Shown piece after piece: positions 48,016 through 58,942 of a stretch of DNA of 64,000 nucleotides. This stretch comes from Piromyces finnis (lineage: Eukaryota > Neocallimastigomycota > Neocallimastigomycetes > Neocallimastigales > Neocallimastigaceae). The stretch covers positions 372,001 to 436,000 of the forward strand of contig MCFH01000017.1 in NCBI GenBank assembly GCA_002104945.1, given 5' to 3'. Numbering within the stretch: the stretch's first letter is position 1; every line of letters starts with the position of its first letter. The position numbers were made by a program, and so were the translations under genes. A model generated the notes under the pieces. The model was not told where the DNA came from and made no database searches. It saw only the letters and a list, made by a program, of their open reading frames with translations.

Positions 48016-48474
48016 TAGAATAATTTAATAATAAATTATTTTATAATAATTCCGTTAAATTTAAATTAAGTTAAATATTTAAATTTAAGGAATAAAAGAA
48101 TTTCAATTAAATTTAAATATTTTAAATATTTTAAATATTCAAAATATTTTTAAATATTTTTTATTTAAATTTAGAATAGTTTAATAATTTTAACTTAGTT
48201 TTAAAAATAGATTTGTTTATATTTCAATAGGAAATATATTATGAATAGTAATAATAGTATTAAATTAATTTATAAATAATACATGGGCTTTATTCAATTT
48301 TGAGTTTACTCATTGTATAATGAATTAGTTTTAGTTTAGCTTTATTATTTTATTATTTAATTAGATTAGTTTTGTTTATTTTATATTAAATATATGTTTA
48401 TTTAAACAGAATAATATATTAGAATATAATTATAAAAAAATATAAATGTAATTTTTGTTTGTTAAATCGATGTA

Positions 48475-49206
48475 TGTAAAAGTTTTATAAAAAATTTAAA
48501 ACAGATTATAAAATTTTTACAATAAAACAATAAACACAAAATAAATAAAAAAGAAACAAGAAAATAAATTATATTTAAAATATCTCTTTTATTAATTTTA
48601 TTTAGTTATTAACTAAATAATAGTCAATAACAATTACATTGTTTTAATTAAGAAATTTTACATGTATTTATATTTTTTGTAAATTATATTTTAATATACT
48701 ATTCTATTTAATTATACATATATTCAATATAAAATAAACAAAACTAATTTAATACTAATTTAATTAAATAATAAAATAATAAAACTAAACTAAAACTAAT
48801 TAAATACACTTTTGATTCCATTTGAGTAAACTGCAAATTGAATACAATCCATGTATTACCTATATATTAATTAAATATTAATAATACTATTTATTATATA
48901 TTTGCTATTAAAAAATGCTAATTTAAAACTACGCTATAGTTATTAAACTAATTTTAATTAAATAAAAACTTTTTAAGATTTAATTTGAATATTTAAAATA
49001 TTTAAATTTAATCATCCATTAATTTAAATATTTATCCAAATTTCGTTTCTAACTTTGATATTTTAAAATTAATCTTTATTTAATTATTCCATAAATTTTA
49101 TATAATAAAATTTATAAATATTTTTTTTATTAAAATATCAAAATTATTATTTAATAATTATTAATTAATTATTAAATAATTTAAAGATATATTTTATATC
49201 TTTACA
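48475..49206 (-). repeat. F1 solo LTR, TSD ATGTA
   Basis: 732 bp, nested in the inverted LTR. Exact TSD ATGTA at 48470-48474 and 49207-49211. Confidence 0.92.
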
Positions 49207-49385
49207 ATGTAATTGCTATTTTAATTTTTTAATTATTAACAATTATACTGTTAATAATATTTTTAAGAGTTTTAAACAAAATGTTTTTTCTAAATAAAAG
49301 TTTAATGTTTTATTTTTTTATTTTGTGTTTATAAAAATTGTTTTGTTTTAATTATACAATCTATTTTAAATTTTATACTTTTACA

Positions 49386-49590
49386 CTTTTGTTGTTCTTC
49401 TGTTTCTTATGTTTGGAAGACTTGGAAGTTTGTTCAATAGATTTCTTTCCTTTGTTTTTCTTTGCGAATAAATTATATTCGTAATCTTCTAGCTTGTGAC
49501 CATGTCTACAGATAGCGCATAGTAATTATTTTTGGTTACTTTGGGTAGCTTTGGAGGAGTTGTGACTTGAAATCACTTTTGCTTCTTCCC
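49386..49590 (-). pseudogene. Second copia-type gag, C-terminal part
   Basis: The minus strand encodes EEAKVISSHNSSKATQSNQK, a stop, then LLCAICRHGHKLEDYEYN, a zinc knuckle with the last Cys replaced by Tyr, then a Lys-rich tail (AKKNKGKKSIEQTSKSSKHK). Confidence 0.6.
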
Positions 49591-49985
49591 ATTAATTTTT
49601 TTTTTTTAACTTCCGAGTGCATTTCACCCATCAATCGGAGTTAGCCCCAATAGTGGTTCTTAGAGAAACGTTGGTTCATTCTTATTGCTAGGTGGTTGTG
49701 ATTCTTCTGGTCTGTCATACTGTATCTTCAGCTTTGATGCTCTCTTAAATATGTACATTAGATGCATGTCGTTGTACGATATTTCCCAACAAGGCTAAGC
49801 CTCCTATAGTCATTTTTGATCACGTGACAAGGCGCCCCTTAATGATTACACTTAATCAATTTATGTTAATATATTATGATGTAAATAATTGTAAAATTTT
49901 ATGGTACATTAATTCAATACATTATACATTAATTTAAATACGTATTCAGTACATTATTCAATAAAATATTTTACACTTGGTCACT
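49591..49985 (-). repeat. Dispersed repeat X, copy 3 (longest), poly(A)-ended
   Basis: Minus strand: TGTAAAATATTTTATTG ... ATTAAGGGGCGCCTTGTCAC ... GGCTTAGCC ... CGGAAGTT then A(12). It splits the second copia gag: N-terminal part to the right, C-terminal part to the left. The (A)n end after GTT resembles a retroposon. Confidence 0.6.
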
Positions 49986-50600
49986 TCTAATAATAGACCG
50001 GTTGTATTTGATGTTCTTTTGAATGTAGATTTGAAAATTGACCTTATTTTTAACTTCGGTCAAAAAATCCTTAATTTTCTTTGTTCCATCAGGATGTATC
50101 CGAGTTCTTATGAATTGAGGTAAAGAATAATAAATGATTCTTGTTTTTTCTCAATCTCCTAAATTAGAATTGTTGGATTCAACAGAGAATATTTCATTGA
50201 TCTGATGGAGTACATCCTTGCTGTCAGTTAAACTTTTGGCTTTTAAAGAATAAAGTTTCTTCATCCAATGTTGAATATCAGTTGATTCATTACCTTGATA
50301 AAGTGATTTTAACTTTTGCATTATCTCAGGTTTTAATGTGTTCTAAGAATTCTCTGGACACATTGGTACTGATGATTGATGCAGCTAAAGCGTCTTGTGT
50401 CTCTGCATCTTCCAGTTCCGTCAAGACATTCTGCTCATCTACTCCTCCATTCTTCTCCTTGGATTTTTCGACTTTCTTGAGTAAGGGACCAATAACGTCC
50501 TCCTTTGCGTAGGTGAAAATCTTTTTGAATTTCAGGATGTTGTCGATAAGAAACTGCCATTCATCAAAATTGATTTTCGGAAAACATTTCCTTTTTCGAT
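49986..50600 (-). pseudogene. Second copia-type gag, N-terminal part
   Basis: The minus strand encodes CFPKINFDEWQFLIDNILKF, EDVIGPLLKKVEKSKEKNGG and AAETQ-like acidic sequence; then, after a frame change, DIQHWMKKLYSLKAKSLTDS, FIRTRIHPDGTKKIKDFLTE and NVKYNRSIIRSDQ-like residues. This is the UBN2-type gag pattern of copia elements (W...L...DFL.E). There is no initiating ATG and at least two frame breaks. Confidence 0.6.
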
Positions 50601-50604
50601 AAAG

Positions 50605-50618
50605 TGAGACTCTTAATC
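50605..50618 (-). promoter_or_regulatory. Second copy of the tRNA-Lys-like primer site
   Basis: TGAGACTCTTAATC again, just upstream (sense strand) of the second copia gag. Sequences beyond the 14-mer differ from the first copy. Confidence 0.5.
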
Positions 50619-51880
50619 TATAAACTGAATATTATTTTTGTTTTATATTTAAAGTTTATATTAAAATTATTAATATATGATAGCTATGAAAAATATAAAA
50701 TACATGAAGATTTATCTTTCTTATACAACTTGTGGCTTGATTTTAGACCACTAAATATTTAATACAAATACATTAAATTAATACAAATTGTAACGATATA
50801 AAGTATCTGTAAGAAACATTATTTAATACACTATTTAATACATAATTTGATACATTAATTAAATACATTAATTAAATACATTGATTAAATACATTGTTTT
50901 ATTACATTAATTTAGTTGTATCATTTTAACCAATTCACGTATAATGTATTAAATTACTATAAAAGAATAACCTTGATTCTCTTTTGAGAAATCAAGAGTT
51001 ATTATTATATAAATTTATTAATAAATAAAGTATTAATTATTTTAAAAATAATGTTTATTTAACGTGTGTTTTTATATTTAAGTGTTAATATTTAATATTT
51101 TGCTTATTAGTATTTTTATATAATAAACTCGACATTAATGTTTTTATTTTCTTTCTCAAATTAGTAATATTTAATTATTTAATTATTATTAATTTGTAGA
51201 AGAAGTTATTTATAATTTATTTATAAGTAACTTCTTACAATAATAACTCTTCTTAAATATTCTAAAATACATATTTATATTTCTTAAAAAACTAAATTTA
51301 CAATTTCTTTTATTCTTTTATTAACAATAAACTTAACAAAGATAAGTGTAAAATTATAATTAAATATACTGCAATATAATTTCGAACCTAGAATGATAGA
51401 AAAATAAACTTTTTTTATTTATTTTATCAAAATGTAAACAAATACTATATATTGCTTAACTTTTATTTTTTATTTAATATTTTAAGAAATACTAAAATGA
51501 TATATTTAAAATAAAACAAATAATGTTATTTATATTTAATAATAATAAATAAATAAAGGTATGTTTCTTGATTTCTCCTATTTATTTATTGATTTTAACA
51601 TATGAATATATAATATGCCAAAAAAGAATTTTCATAAATTCAAATTGGATAAATAAATAAAAAATAATTATATTCATATAAATTTACACCAATTTTATAT
51701 TTTATTGGTAGTAATGGAGAATTCATATAAATATTAAATATAATATTTAAAAATCTCCTAAAACATGGACACATAAACATATAAATATATACATACATAA
51801 ACATATACAAATATATATATGTTTCCATCTGTATTCTAGATATAAACAGTGGAGCACATTTTAATATTAATAAAACATAT
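50619..51880. other. Unassigned A/T-rich DNA with hairpins
   Basis: It contains a hairpin at 50966-51003 (AATAACCTTGATTCTC with GAGAAATCAAGAGTTATT) and a 45-bp palindrome at 51195-51239 repeated at 54703-54747. The Met/Tyr/Phe ORF at 51640-51828 is low complexity and not credible. Confidence 0.5.
51195..51239. repeat. 45-bp palindrome, copy 1
   Basis: TGTAGAAGAAGTTATTTATA pairs with TTATAAGTAACTTCTTACA; TG/CA ends. Identical to 54703-54747. Confidence 0.85.
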
Positions 51881-53362
51881 TGTAAAAGTTTATAAAAAAA
51901 GCAGATTATAAAATTTTACAATAAAACACAAAACATGAAATAAATAAAAAGAAACAAGAAAATAAATTATTTAAAATATCTCTTTTATTAATTTTATTTA
52001 GTTATTAACTAAATAATAGTCAATAACAATTACATCGTTTTAATCAAGAAATTTTACATGTATTTATATTTTTTGTAAATTATATTTTAATATACTATTC
52101 TATTTAATTATACATATATTCAATATAAAATAAACAAAACTAATTTAATACTAATTTAATTAAATAATAAAATAATAAAACTAAACTAAAACTAATTAAA
52201 TACACTTTTGATTCAATTTGAGTAAACTGCAAATTGAATACAGTCTGTAAAGATATAATATATATCTTTAGATTATTTAATAATTAACTATTAATTATTA
52301 AATAATAAATTAATATTTATTAAAATTAACTATGAAGTTTTTAATATTCAATGGAATAATTTAATAATAAATTATTTTATAATAATTCCGTCAAAATTAA
52401 ATAAAGATAAATATTTAAATTTAAGGAACAAAAGAATCCTAATTAAATTTAAATATTTCAAATATTTTAAATATTCATAATAACTTTAAATACTTTTTAT
52501 TTAATTTTAGAATAGTTTAATAATAATATACTTTCTTATTTAAATTTAGAATAGTTTAATAATTTTAACTGAGTTTTAAAAATAGATGTGTTTATATTTC
52601 AATAGGAAATATATTAAGAATAGTATTGATAATATTAAATTAATTTATAGATAATACCTGAGCTTTATTCAATTTTGAGTTTACTCAAATTAAATTAAAG
52701 GTATAATGAATTAGTTTTAGTTTAGTTTTATTATTTTATTATTTAATTAGATTAGTTTTGTTTATTTTATATTAAATATATGTTTATTTAAATAGAATAA
52801 TATATTAGAATATAATTATGAAAAAATATAAATACATGTAAATTTTATCAATTGAATCGATGTAATTGTTATTTTATTTCTAACCATTAATAAAGAAGAT
52901 AATTTTTAAAAAAAAAAAAGAAACTCCTATTTTTATTTTATCGTGTGTTTAATTGTTTTATTGTTAAATATATAATCTGTTTTAAGATTAATATTTTACA
53001 CAGTCCATGTATTACCTATATATTAATTAAATATTAATAATACTATTTATTATATATTTATAATTAAAAATGCTAATTTAAAACTACGCTAAAGTTTTTA
53101 AACTAATTTTAATTAAATAAAAACTTTTTAAGATTTAATTTGAATATTTAAAATATTTAAATTTAATTATCCATTAATTTAAATATTTATCCAGATTTCA
53201 TTTGTAACCTTGATATTTTAAAATTAATCTTTATTTAATTATTCCATAAAATTTATACAATAAATTTTATAAACAATTTTTTTTATTAAAATATCAAAAT
53301 TATTATTCAATAATTATTAATTAATTATTAAATAATTTAAAGATATACTTTATATCTTTACA
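51881..53362 (-). repeat. F1 solo LTR interrupted by an inverted F1-like LTR
   Basis: Outer parts 51881-52245 and 53001-53362 make one F1 LTR (flanks CATAT/TATAT, an imperfect TSD). The inner insertion is 52246-53000. Confidence 0.9.
52246..53000 (+). repeat. Inverted F1-like solo LTR, TSD CAGTC
   Basis: 755 bp, TGTAAAGATATAATATATATC ... TTAATATTTTACA. Exact TSD CAGTC at 52241-52245 and 53001-53005. A diverged subfamily of F1 in reverse orientation. Confidence 0.93.
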
Positions 53363-53372
53363 TATATATTAT

Positions 53373-53720
53373 ATGATAATAAATGTTGTTATAATATCCT
53401 TCGTTAGTCAACAAATATAACAACATTTCTTAAAATATAACTAAATTTAACGAGTGGATACTAACTCCACTGTAGAGGGTACATTCTTGAGATACACATT
53501 CTTAATATTATTAAATTAATTAATTTAAAAATTATATTTTTATAACATATTACATATATATTTTATTATTATTATGATAATAAATGTTGTTATAATGCCC
53601 TTCGTTAGTCACAAAAATAACAACATTTCTATATATAAAATCTAACGAGTGAATAGAATTTCACTGTAGAGGGTATACTCTTAAGAGATAAATTCTTAAG
53701 ATCATCGAATAAATTAATTT
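53373..53720. repeat. Two ~201-bp tandem units with conserved stem-loops
   Basis: Unit 1 has stem A AATGTTGTTAT (53382-53392) with ATAACAACATT (53417-53427), loop CCTTCGTTAGTCA, and stem B AGTGGA (53453-53458) with TCCACT (53466-53471), then GTAGAGGGTA. Unit 2 has the same stem A at 53583-53593/53617-53627 and stem B AGTGAA (53648-53653) with TTCACT (53660-53665). Sequence between the stems is diverged. No ORF. Confidence 0.8.
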
Positions 53721-53788
53721 AATATATATGTATATATGACTATTTAATTAAATTATTATGACAATTCTTTTAATTAATATTTTAATAA

Positions 53789-54615
53789 CAACTCAATAAA
53801 TAATTTGAGTTGCAATATTATTATTTTATATTAATTTCTTATTATTAAATAATATCATAATAATTTAATTAATGCAAGTATTAAATACATTTAATACTTA
53901 AATGAAATTCGTTAGAATTTCATAAGTTATTTGTTCTAGATACAAATAACATTAAAAGTCTCCTTACATTTACTATAATGAATTTTTAAATTCATTTATT
54001 AAAAGGAGCAATAAGAAACAATAAATTGTTTCTTAAAAAACAAAAACAAACAAAACAAAAAAAAAAAAAAAATATTGTTTCTTAAAACTTTTTAAAATAA
54101 TTATAAAAATAGAATACCTTGTCAAGAAATAAGTATTTGTTTCTTACAAGGTAATAAAAACAATAAACAGGAAAGGAAAAGGTAATGTTTATAAAATATA
54201 TAATATATTATTATTATTTAAAATAAGTGAAAATATATGTATATTTGTTTAATGTTTTATTACTTTATTACTTCTATTTTATTAGAATTATCGGTTATTA
54301 AGTTTTTCCCAATTAAATAATAATTGGTTTTGCTTAATAATACGAGACTAATATGTATAGAGTATTAGTCGAATTTTCTAGAGTTTTTCTACTAATATTT
54401 TCTCTAGAAGAAATTGTTAAGATTAGAAAACACTTTAAAATTTTATGTTAGTTTAGAATTAAATAGTATTAATAGTTTATTTAATTAATTTATTTATTCA
54501 TTACTAACTTTTAATGGTGCTCCTAAGTATCTTTTAATTTCTTGATAAGTTATATAACTTATCAAAGTAAAAGGAGCAATGTAAGAAACATAGATAAATT
54601 CTATATAATTTATCT
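53789..54615. repeat. Array of short, mostly perfect hairpins
   Basis: Distinct inverted repeats: 53789-53812, 53876-53899, 53902-53923, 53926-53950, 53977-53996, 54012-54035, 54115-54153, 54309-54327, 54346-54370, 54377-54409, 54542-54565 (24-bp perfect palindrome), 54592-54615. Two sit inside wider stems ending AAAAGGAGCAAT (54001 and 54569). Confidence 0.8.
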
Positions 54616-54702
54616 ATTTTCTTATTAATTAATATTTATTATTATTTATTGTTTAATACATTAATTTAATACATTATTTAATACACTATTTAATACACTA
54701 TT

Positions 54703-54747
54703 TGTAGAAGAAGTTATTTATAATTTATTTATAAGTAACTTCTTACA
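54703..54747. repeat. 45-bp palindrome, copy 2
   Basis: Identical to 51195-51239; it forms the immediate left flank of the solo LTR at 54750. Confidence 0.85.
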
Positions 54748-54749
54748 GT

Positions 54750-55242
54750 TGATAAAGAATGAAATTTATAAATAATGAATTAATAGAATAGCTGATTTTA
54801 AAATTATATAAACTTAATATAAATTAAAATAATAGTAAATAATCAAAATAATATAAAATATAAATGTTTAATTAAATTTTAAAAATGTAAAATATAAACA
54901 TCTTTTATTTATAAACAAACTTAAATGTAATTATTTATTATAAATAGAAATAGAAAATATTATTTTTAAAGATTGTTACTAATTAGCCAGGAAAAGTAGA
55001 ATATTTTAAAATTATAATAAATTAATATATTTTTTTTATAATACATAGCGAGATGTATTATACATTTATTTTAAATAAATAAACTAATATTATAAAACAA
55101 GATGTGTTTTTTAAACTTTAAATTATATTTAATAATTATATAAACTTGTAGAATGAGCAAGTAAAAATAAATCATTCAATTACACACAAATATACCACTT
55201 TCTAAGCTTATTTAGAATTAAGGTATATTTGAACGTGTGTCA
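54750..55242. repeat. Solo LTR, TGATA-type, TSD CAGT
   Basis: 493 bp, TGATAAAGAATGAAATT ... AACGTGTGTCA. Exact 4-bp TSD CAGT at 54746-54749 and 55243-55246. It is a diverged relative of the LTRs of the next element: shared start TGATAAA, a middle GTTACTAAT word and a late ACTTG...CAAGTA hairpin. Confidence 0.75.
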
Positions 55243-55276
55243 CAGTATTGATAAATAATTAAATTTATAAATTATG

Positions 55277-55467
<191 letters not shown>

Positions 55468-55541
55468 TTAAAATACAGATAGTTAAAAATTAAAATAATT
55501 AACTTGTATAAAATTATTAAATTAAAAATTATAAATGTAAA

Positions 55542-55572
<31 letters not shown>

Positions 55573-56024
55573 TAAATTAAATAGTTTATATTTGTTTATA
55601 ATTATACTTTAAAATAATAATTTTGTATAAATAGTGATAGAATTACTTTATTTTAAAAGATGTTCCTAATAATCCAGAGCGAAAAATTAGATATATATTT
55701 TTAAATATTAAATTCAAAAATGATTTTATAATAAAACTTATTTTTAAAAGGGTTACTAATAATCCCTGAAAATTAGAATATAAAACATACATTTTTTTTA
55801 TTTAATAATACTAGAGTTATTAAATAATGATATAATTTTATAATTAAATAAAATAAACTTTATATTTTTAAACATTAACTAATACTTGCAAATGAACAAG
55901 TATAAAAATCATTTATTCTATTTTTATTTTCTTATTTATTTTTTATTTATTAAATTTTAGATACAAATATTATCACTTTCTATATTCATTTATAGAATTA
56001 AGATAATGTTTTTCTATTGTATCA

Positions 56025-56825
56025 AATGGTGGAGAATCCAAAAATCTACTGCGTAGCTAGTCTTAAGGCCGGAGGGAATTACGCGAACCTCTCTGTTCCC
56101 CATAGGAAACTACTGCTACTTCAAATTTAATTAATTTTAGAATTAATTAAAAATCGGAATTAACAATACTTCAACAATATATATCAATATATTCCAATAT
56201 ATTACTAATATATATTAAAAAAATTTTCACAAATATTTAATTCCAATAATTAAATAAATAACATTAATATCAAAATTTTAAATATTCAAATTATTTAAAA
56301 TAAAATCTATTATAATACAAAAACATTATAATATAATTCAATTATAAATCCATAATCAATTATAATATACCAATTATATATTATAAAATAATAAAATTAT
56401 AATGTATATTTCACCTGAATGAAAAACATTATATTCCCACTGCCCCGCTCTTCTGTAAACCTTTAAAAATTTCAAAGTAATATGTGGATAATGGAATAAA
56501 AGTATCAGAAAATAAACTTTAAATAATAATAAATCTTAAGTAAGCTTTAATTAATGTGGATATAAATGAAGAATAGAATTATTTGAAAAAGACACTGCAG
56601 CTACTATGAAAAAAAATATCCGGAAAATTATATATTAAAAATAAATTAATGGAGGACATTGGAAATTAAACATGTATATAAAGAAAGAAAGAAGAAAAAC
56701 CTAAGAAGAAGAAGAAGAAGTAATAAAATGAAGATCTTTAATTATTTATAAAATTTAATTCTTTATCTATTATTTTTCTTTTCATAACTTCAAGGGACGA
56801 AGTTATATCTTAAGGGCGAAGATAT
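56025..56825 (+). other. Internal region of the non-autonomous element
   Basis: It starts with the primer site and a G+C-richer stretch (CTAGTCTTAAGGCCGGAGGG, TTACGCGAACCTCTCTGTTC), perhaps a packaging signal. It continues as A/T-rich non-coding DNA, with a GAAGAAGAAGAAGAAG run near 56706 and the PPT at the end. Confidence 0.6.
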
Positions 56826-57442
56826 TGATAAATAATTAAATTTATAAATTATGAATTTATAATAATAATAATAATAATAATATTAAAACACAGATAGTTA
56901 AAAATTAAAATAATTAACATGTATAAAATTATTAAATTAAAAACTATAAATGTAAACTTTTTGTCTATTTAATTGTTTATTTATTTTTAAATTAAATAGT
57001 TTATATTTGTTTATAATTATACTTTAAAATAATAATTTTGTATAAATAGTGATAGAATTACTTTATTTTAAAAGATGTTCCTAATAATCCAGAGCGAAAA
57101 ATTAGATATATATTTTTAAATATTAAATTCAAAAATGATTTTATAATAAAACTTATTTTTAAAAGGGTTACTAATAATCCCTGAAAATTAGAATATAAAA
57201 CATACATTTTTTTTTATTTAATAATACTAGAGTTATTAAATAATGATATAATTTTATAATTAAATAAAATAAACTTTATATTTTTAAACATTAACTAATA
57301 CTTGCAAATGAACAAGTATAAAAATCATTTATTCTATTTTTATTTTCTTATTTATTTTTTATTTATTAAATTTTAGATACAAATATTATCACTTTCTATA
57401 GTAAAATATAGAATTAAGATAATATTTTCCTTGTATCAGTAT

Positions 57443-57842
57443 CGTTATAACTACTAAGATAGCTCGGTGGTACATAGTTCTGGTTTAGTATGGATTATGT
57501 CACTGGTTCAAAAACCTACTATTTACTTTTTATAATTTATATTTTAATTAAATGAATAATTAGATAAATTATATAAATTAAATGTATGAATAATTATAGA
57601 ATAGATAAATTTTACATTAATGTAAAATCCAATCATGTATTATAGAATTAGAATTAACGAATATAAATAACTATGTATTATTTTTATTTCATGCTCTTTG
57701 AGCTATTATTAACATTCAATAATAATAAATAAAATAATATAAAATCCAAAATAATAATATTTAATTCTGTGTTTTTATTTATTTATTTATTTTATTTATT
57801 GTTAATTCCTACAACCTAGTGGTTATCATTAGTTCTTGTTAC
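57443..57842. repeat. LTR-like sequence with tRNA-like segment
   Basis: It ends CTTGTTACA directly before the Ty3 protease relic. At ~57455-57520 it has GATAGCTCGGTGGTAC (A-box-like) and ATGTCACTGGTTCAAAAACC (B-box-like), but it does not fold as an intact tRNA. The reverse strand of the F3 LTR (58328-58729) has TTGTCATGTGTTCGACTCC at a similar distance from its end, so the two may be one family. Confidence 0.4.
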
Positions 57843-58327
57843 AATAGGTATCGGAGGTCACCAAAAGATTATCGGCCATACTTGGCCTATAACTGTGGAA
57901 CACATGAATCACTCATGCCAGTTACAATTTTACGTCGTAGACTTGCCTTCTTACTGTTGTATTCTTGGCTCTGACTGGCTAGTCATTCACAATCCGACAA
58001 TCAATTTTGCTAGTAAGGACGTTTCCTATCATTCTGGATACTGTAAAGAAAATTGCTTAAAGAAAGAATCTGTTAATTCTACCTCTTCTGAACCTGAAGA
58101 CCAATCGAAGGGTGAAATGCCAACTGAAAATACACCTGAGTACCCTTTTAATGTATTCACTTGCTTAGAAGAACCTGAAGTTGAGTCACCCCAGATTCCA
58201 ATTCACTACTCTCAGCACTCTAGAGTGTTCGAGGAAAAGTTCGCTGATAAACTTCCCCCTCATCGCCCGTACGACTGTGAAATCAACCTGAGACCAAATA
58301 GCAACTTGTTTTATGGTCCAATCTACC

Positions 58328-58729
58328 TGTAACAACGCGAGAGACTCAGGTTAACACAATACTAATTAACTATTTTTTGTATTAATAGTATATTTTATTA
58401 ATAATTTGATTTTTAATATTATTAATACAAATTAACCTTTACTAATTCTAAAGACTAAATTTACATGAATTTTATAAATTATTTATATTTACTATTTATA
58501 AATATTATTTAATAATTATGAATAAACATTATTCATATTGATTGGTAACTTCAATTATTTAAATAAAAAGAAGAAATAGAAATATACAAATATTATGGAT
58601 TAAATATAGAGAACCCGGAGTCGAACACATGACAAGTAGGTCAGCGTCCAACAACCTGATGGCGAAGCCAGCTTGGGGAACCCCGAAATATAATTTCTTG
58701 GAAAAGGTACAAAACCTTTATACGTTACA
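58328..58729. repeat. F3 solo LTR, TSD CTACC
   Basis: 402 bp, TGTAACAACGCGAGAGACTC ... TTTATACGTTACA, with 6-bp inverted ends TGTAAC/GTTACA and exact TSD CTACC at 58323-58327 and 58730-58734. Removing it with one TSD restores the reading frame across the Ty3 relic. It contains a G+C-rich tRNA-like block at 58612-58690. Confidence 0.88.
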
Positions 58730-58942
58730 CTACCGACTTACTGAGAAAGAATCAAAGGTATTAGAAGAAACCATTAATGAAAATTTAAAAAAGGGGTTTA
58801 TCCGCAAATCCAAATCGCCTGCTGGTGCTCCCGTTCTGTTTGTCCCGAAGAAGAGTGGAGAACTTCGTATGTGTATCGACTACCGCCGCTTGAACGAAAT
58901 CACCATTAGGAACTCGTATCCTCTCCCATTGATCCAAGATAT

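Larger units (their letters stand above)
47286..49385 (+). repeat. Inverted F1-like solo LTR carrying two nested LTRs
   Basis: It begins TGTAAAGATATAATAAATC and ends TATACTTTTACA. It is reversed relative to the Ty3 element's LTRs and matches 52246-53000. Removing F2 copy b and the F1 LTR at 48475, each with one TSD copy, leaves ~741 bp. Flanks are CTATT (F2) on the left and CTTTT (copia gag) on the right, so the two sides do not come from the same target. Confidence 0.75.

Noticed and set aside
53373-53720. CRISPR-like array
   Set aside because: Only two units of ~200 bp, no short regular repeats and spacers, and a eukaryotic context.
57455-57520. A functional tRNA gene
   Set aside because: A-box and B-box words are present, but D-stem, T-stem and acceptor stem do not pair.
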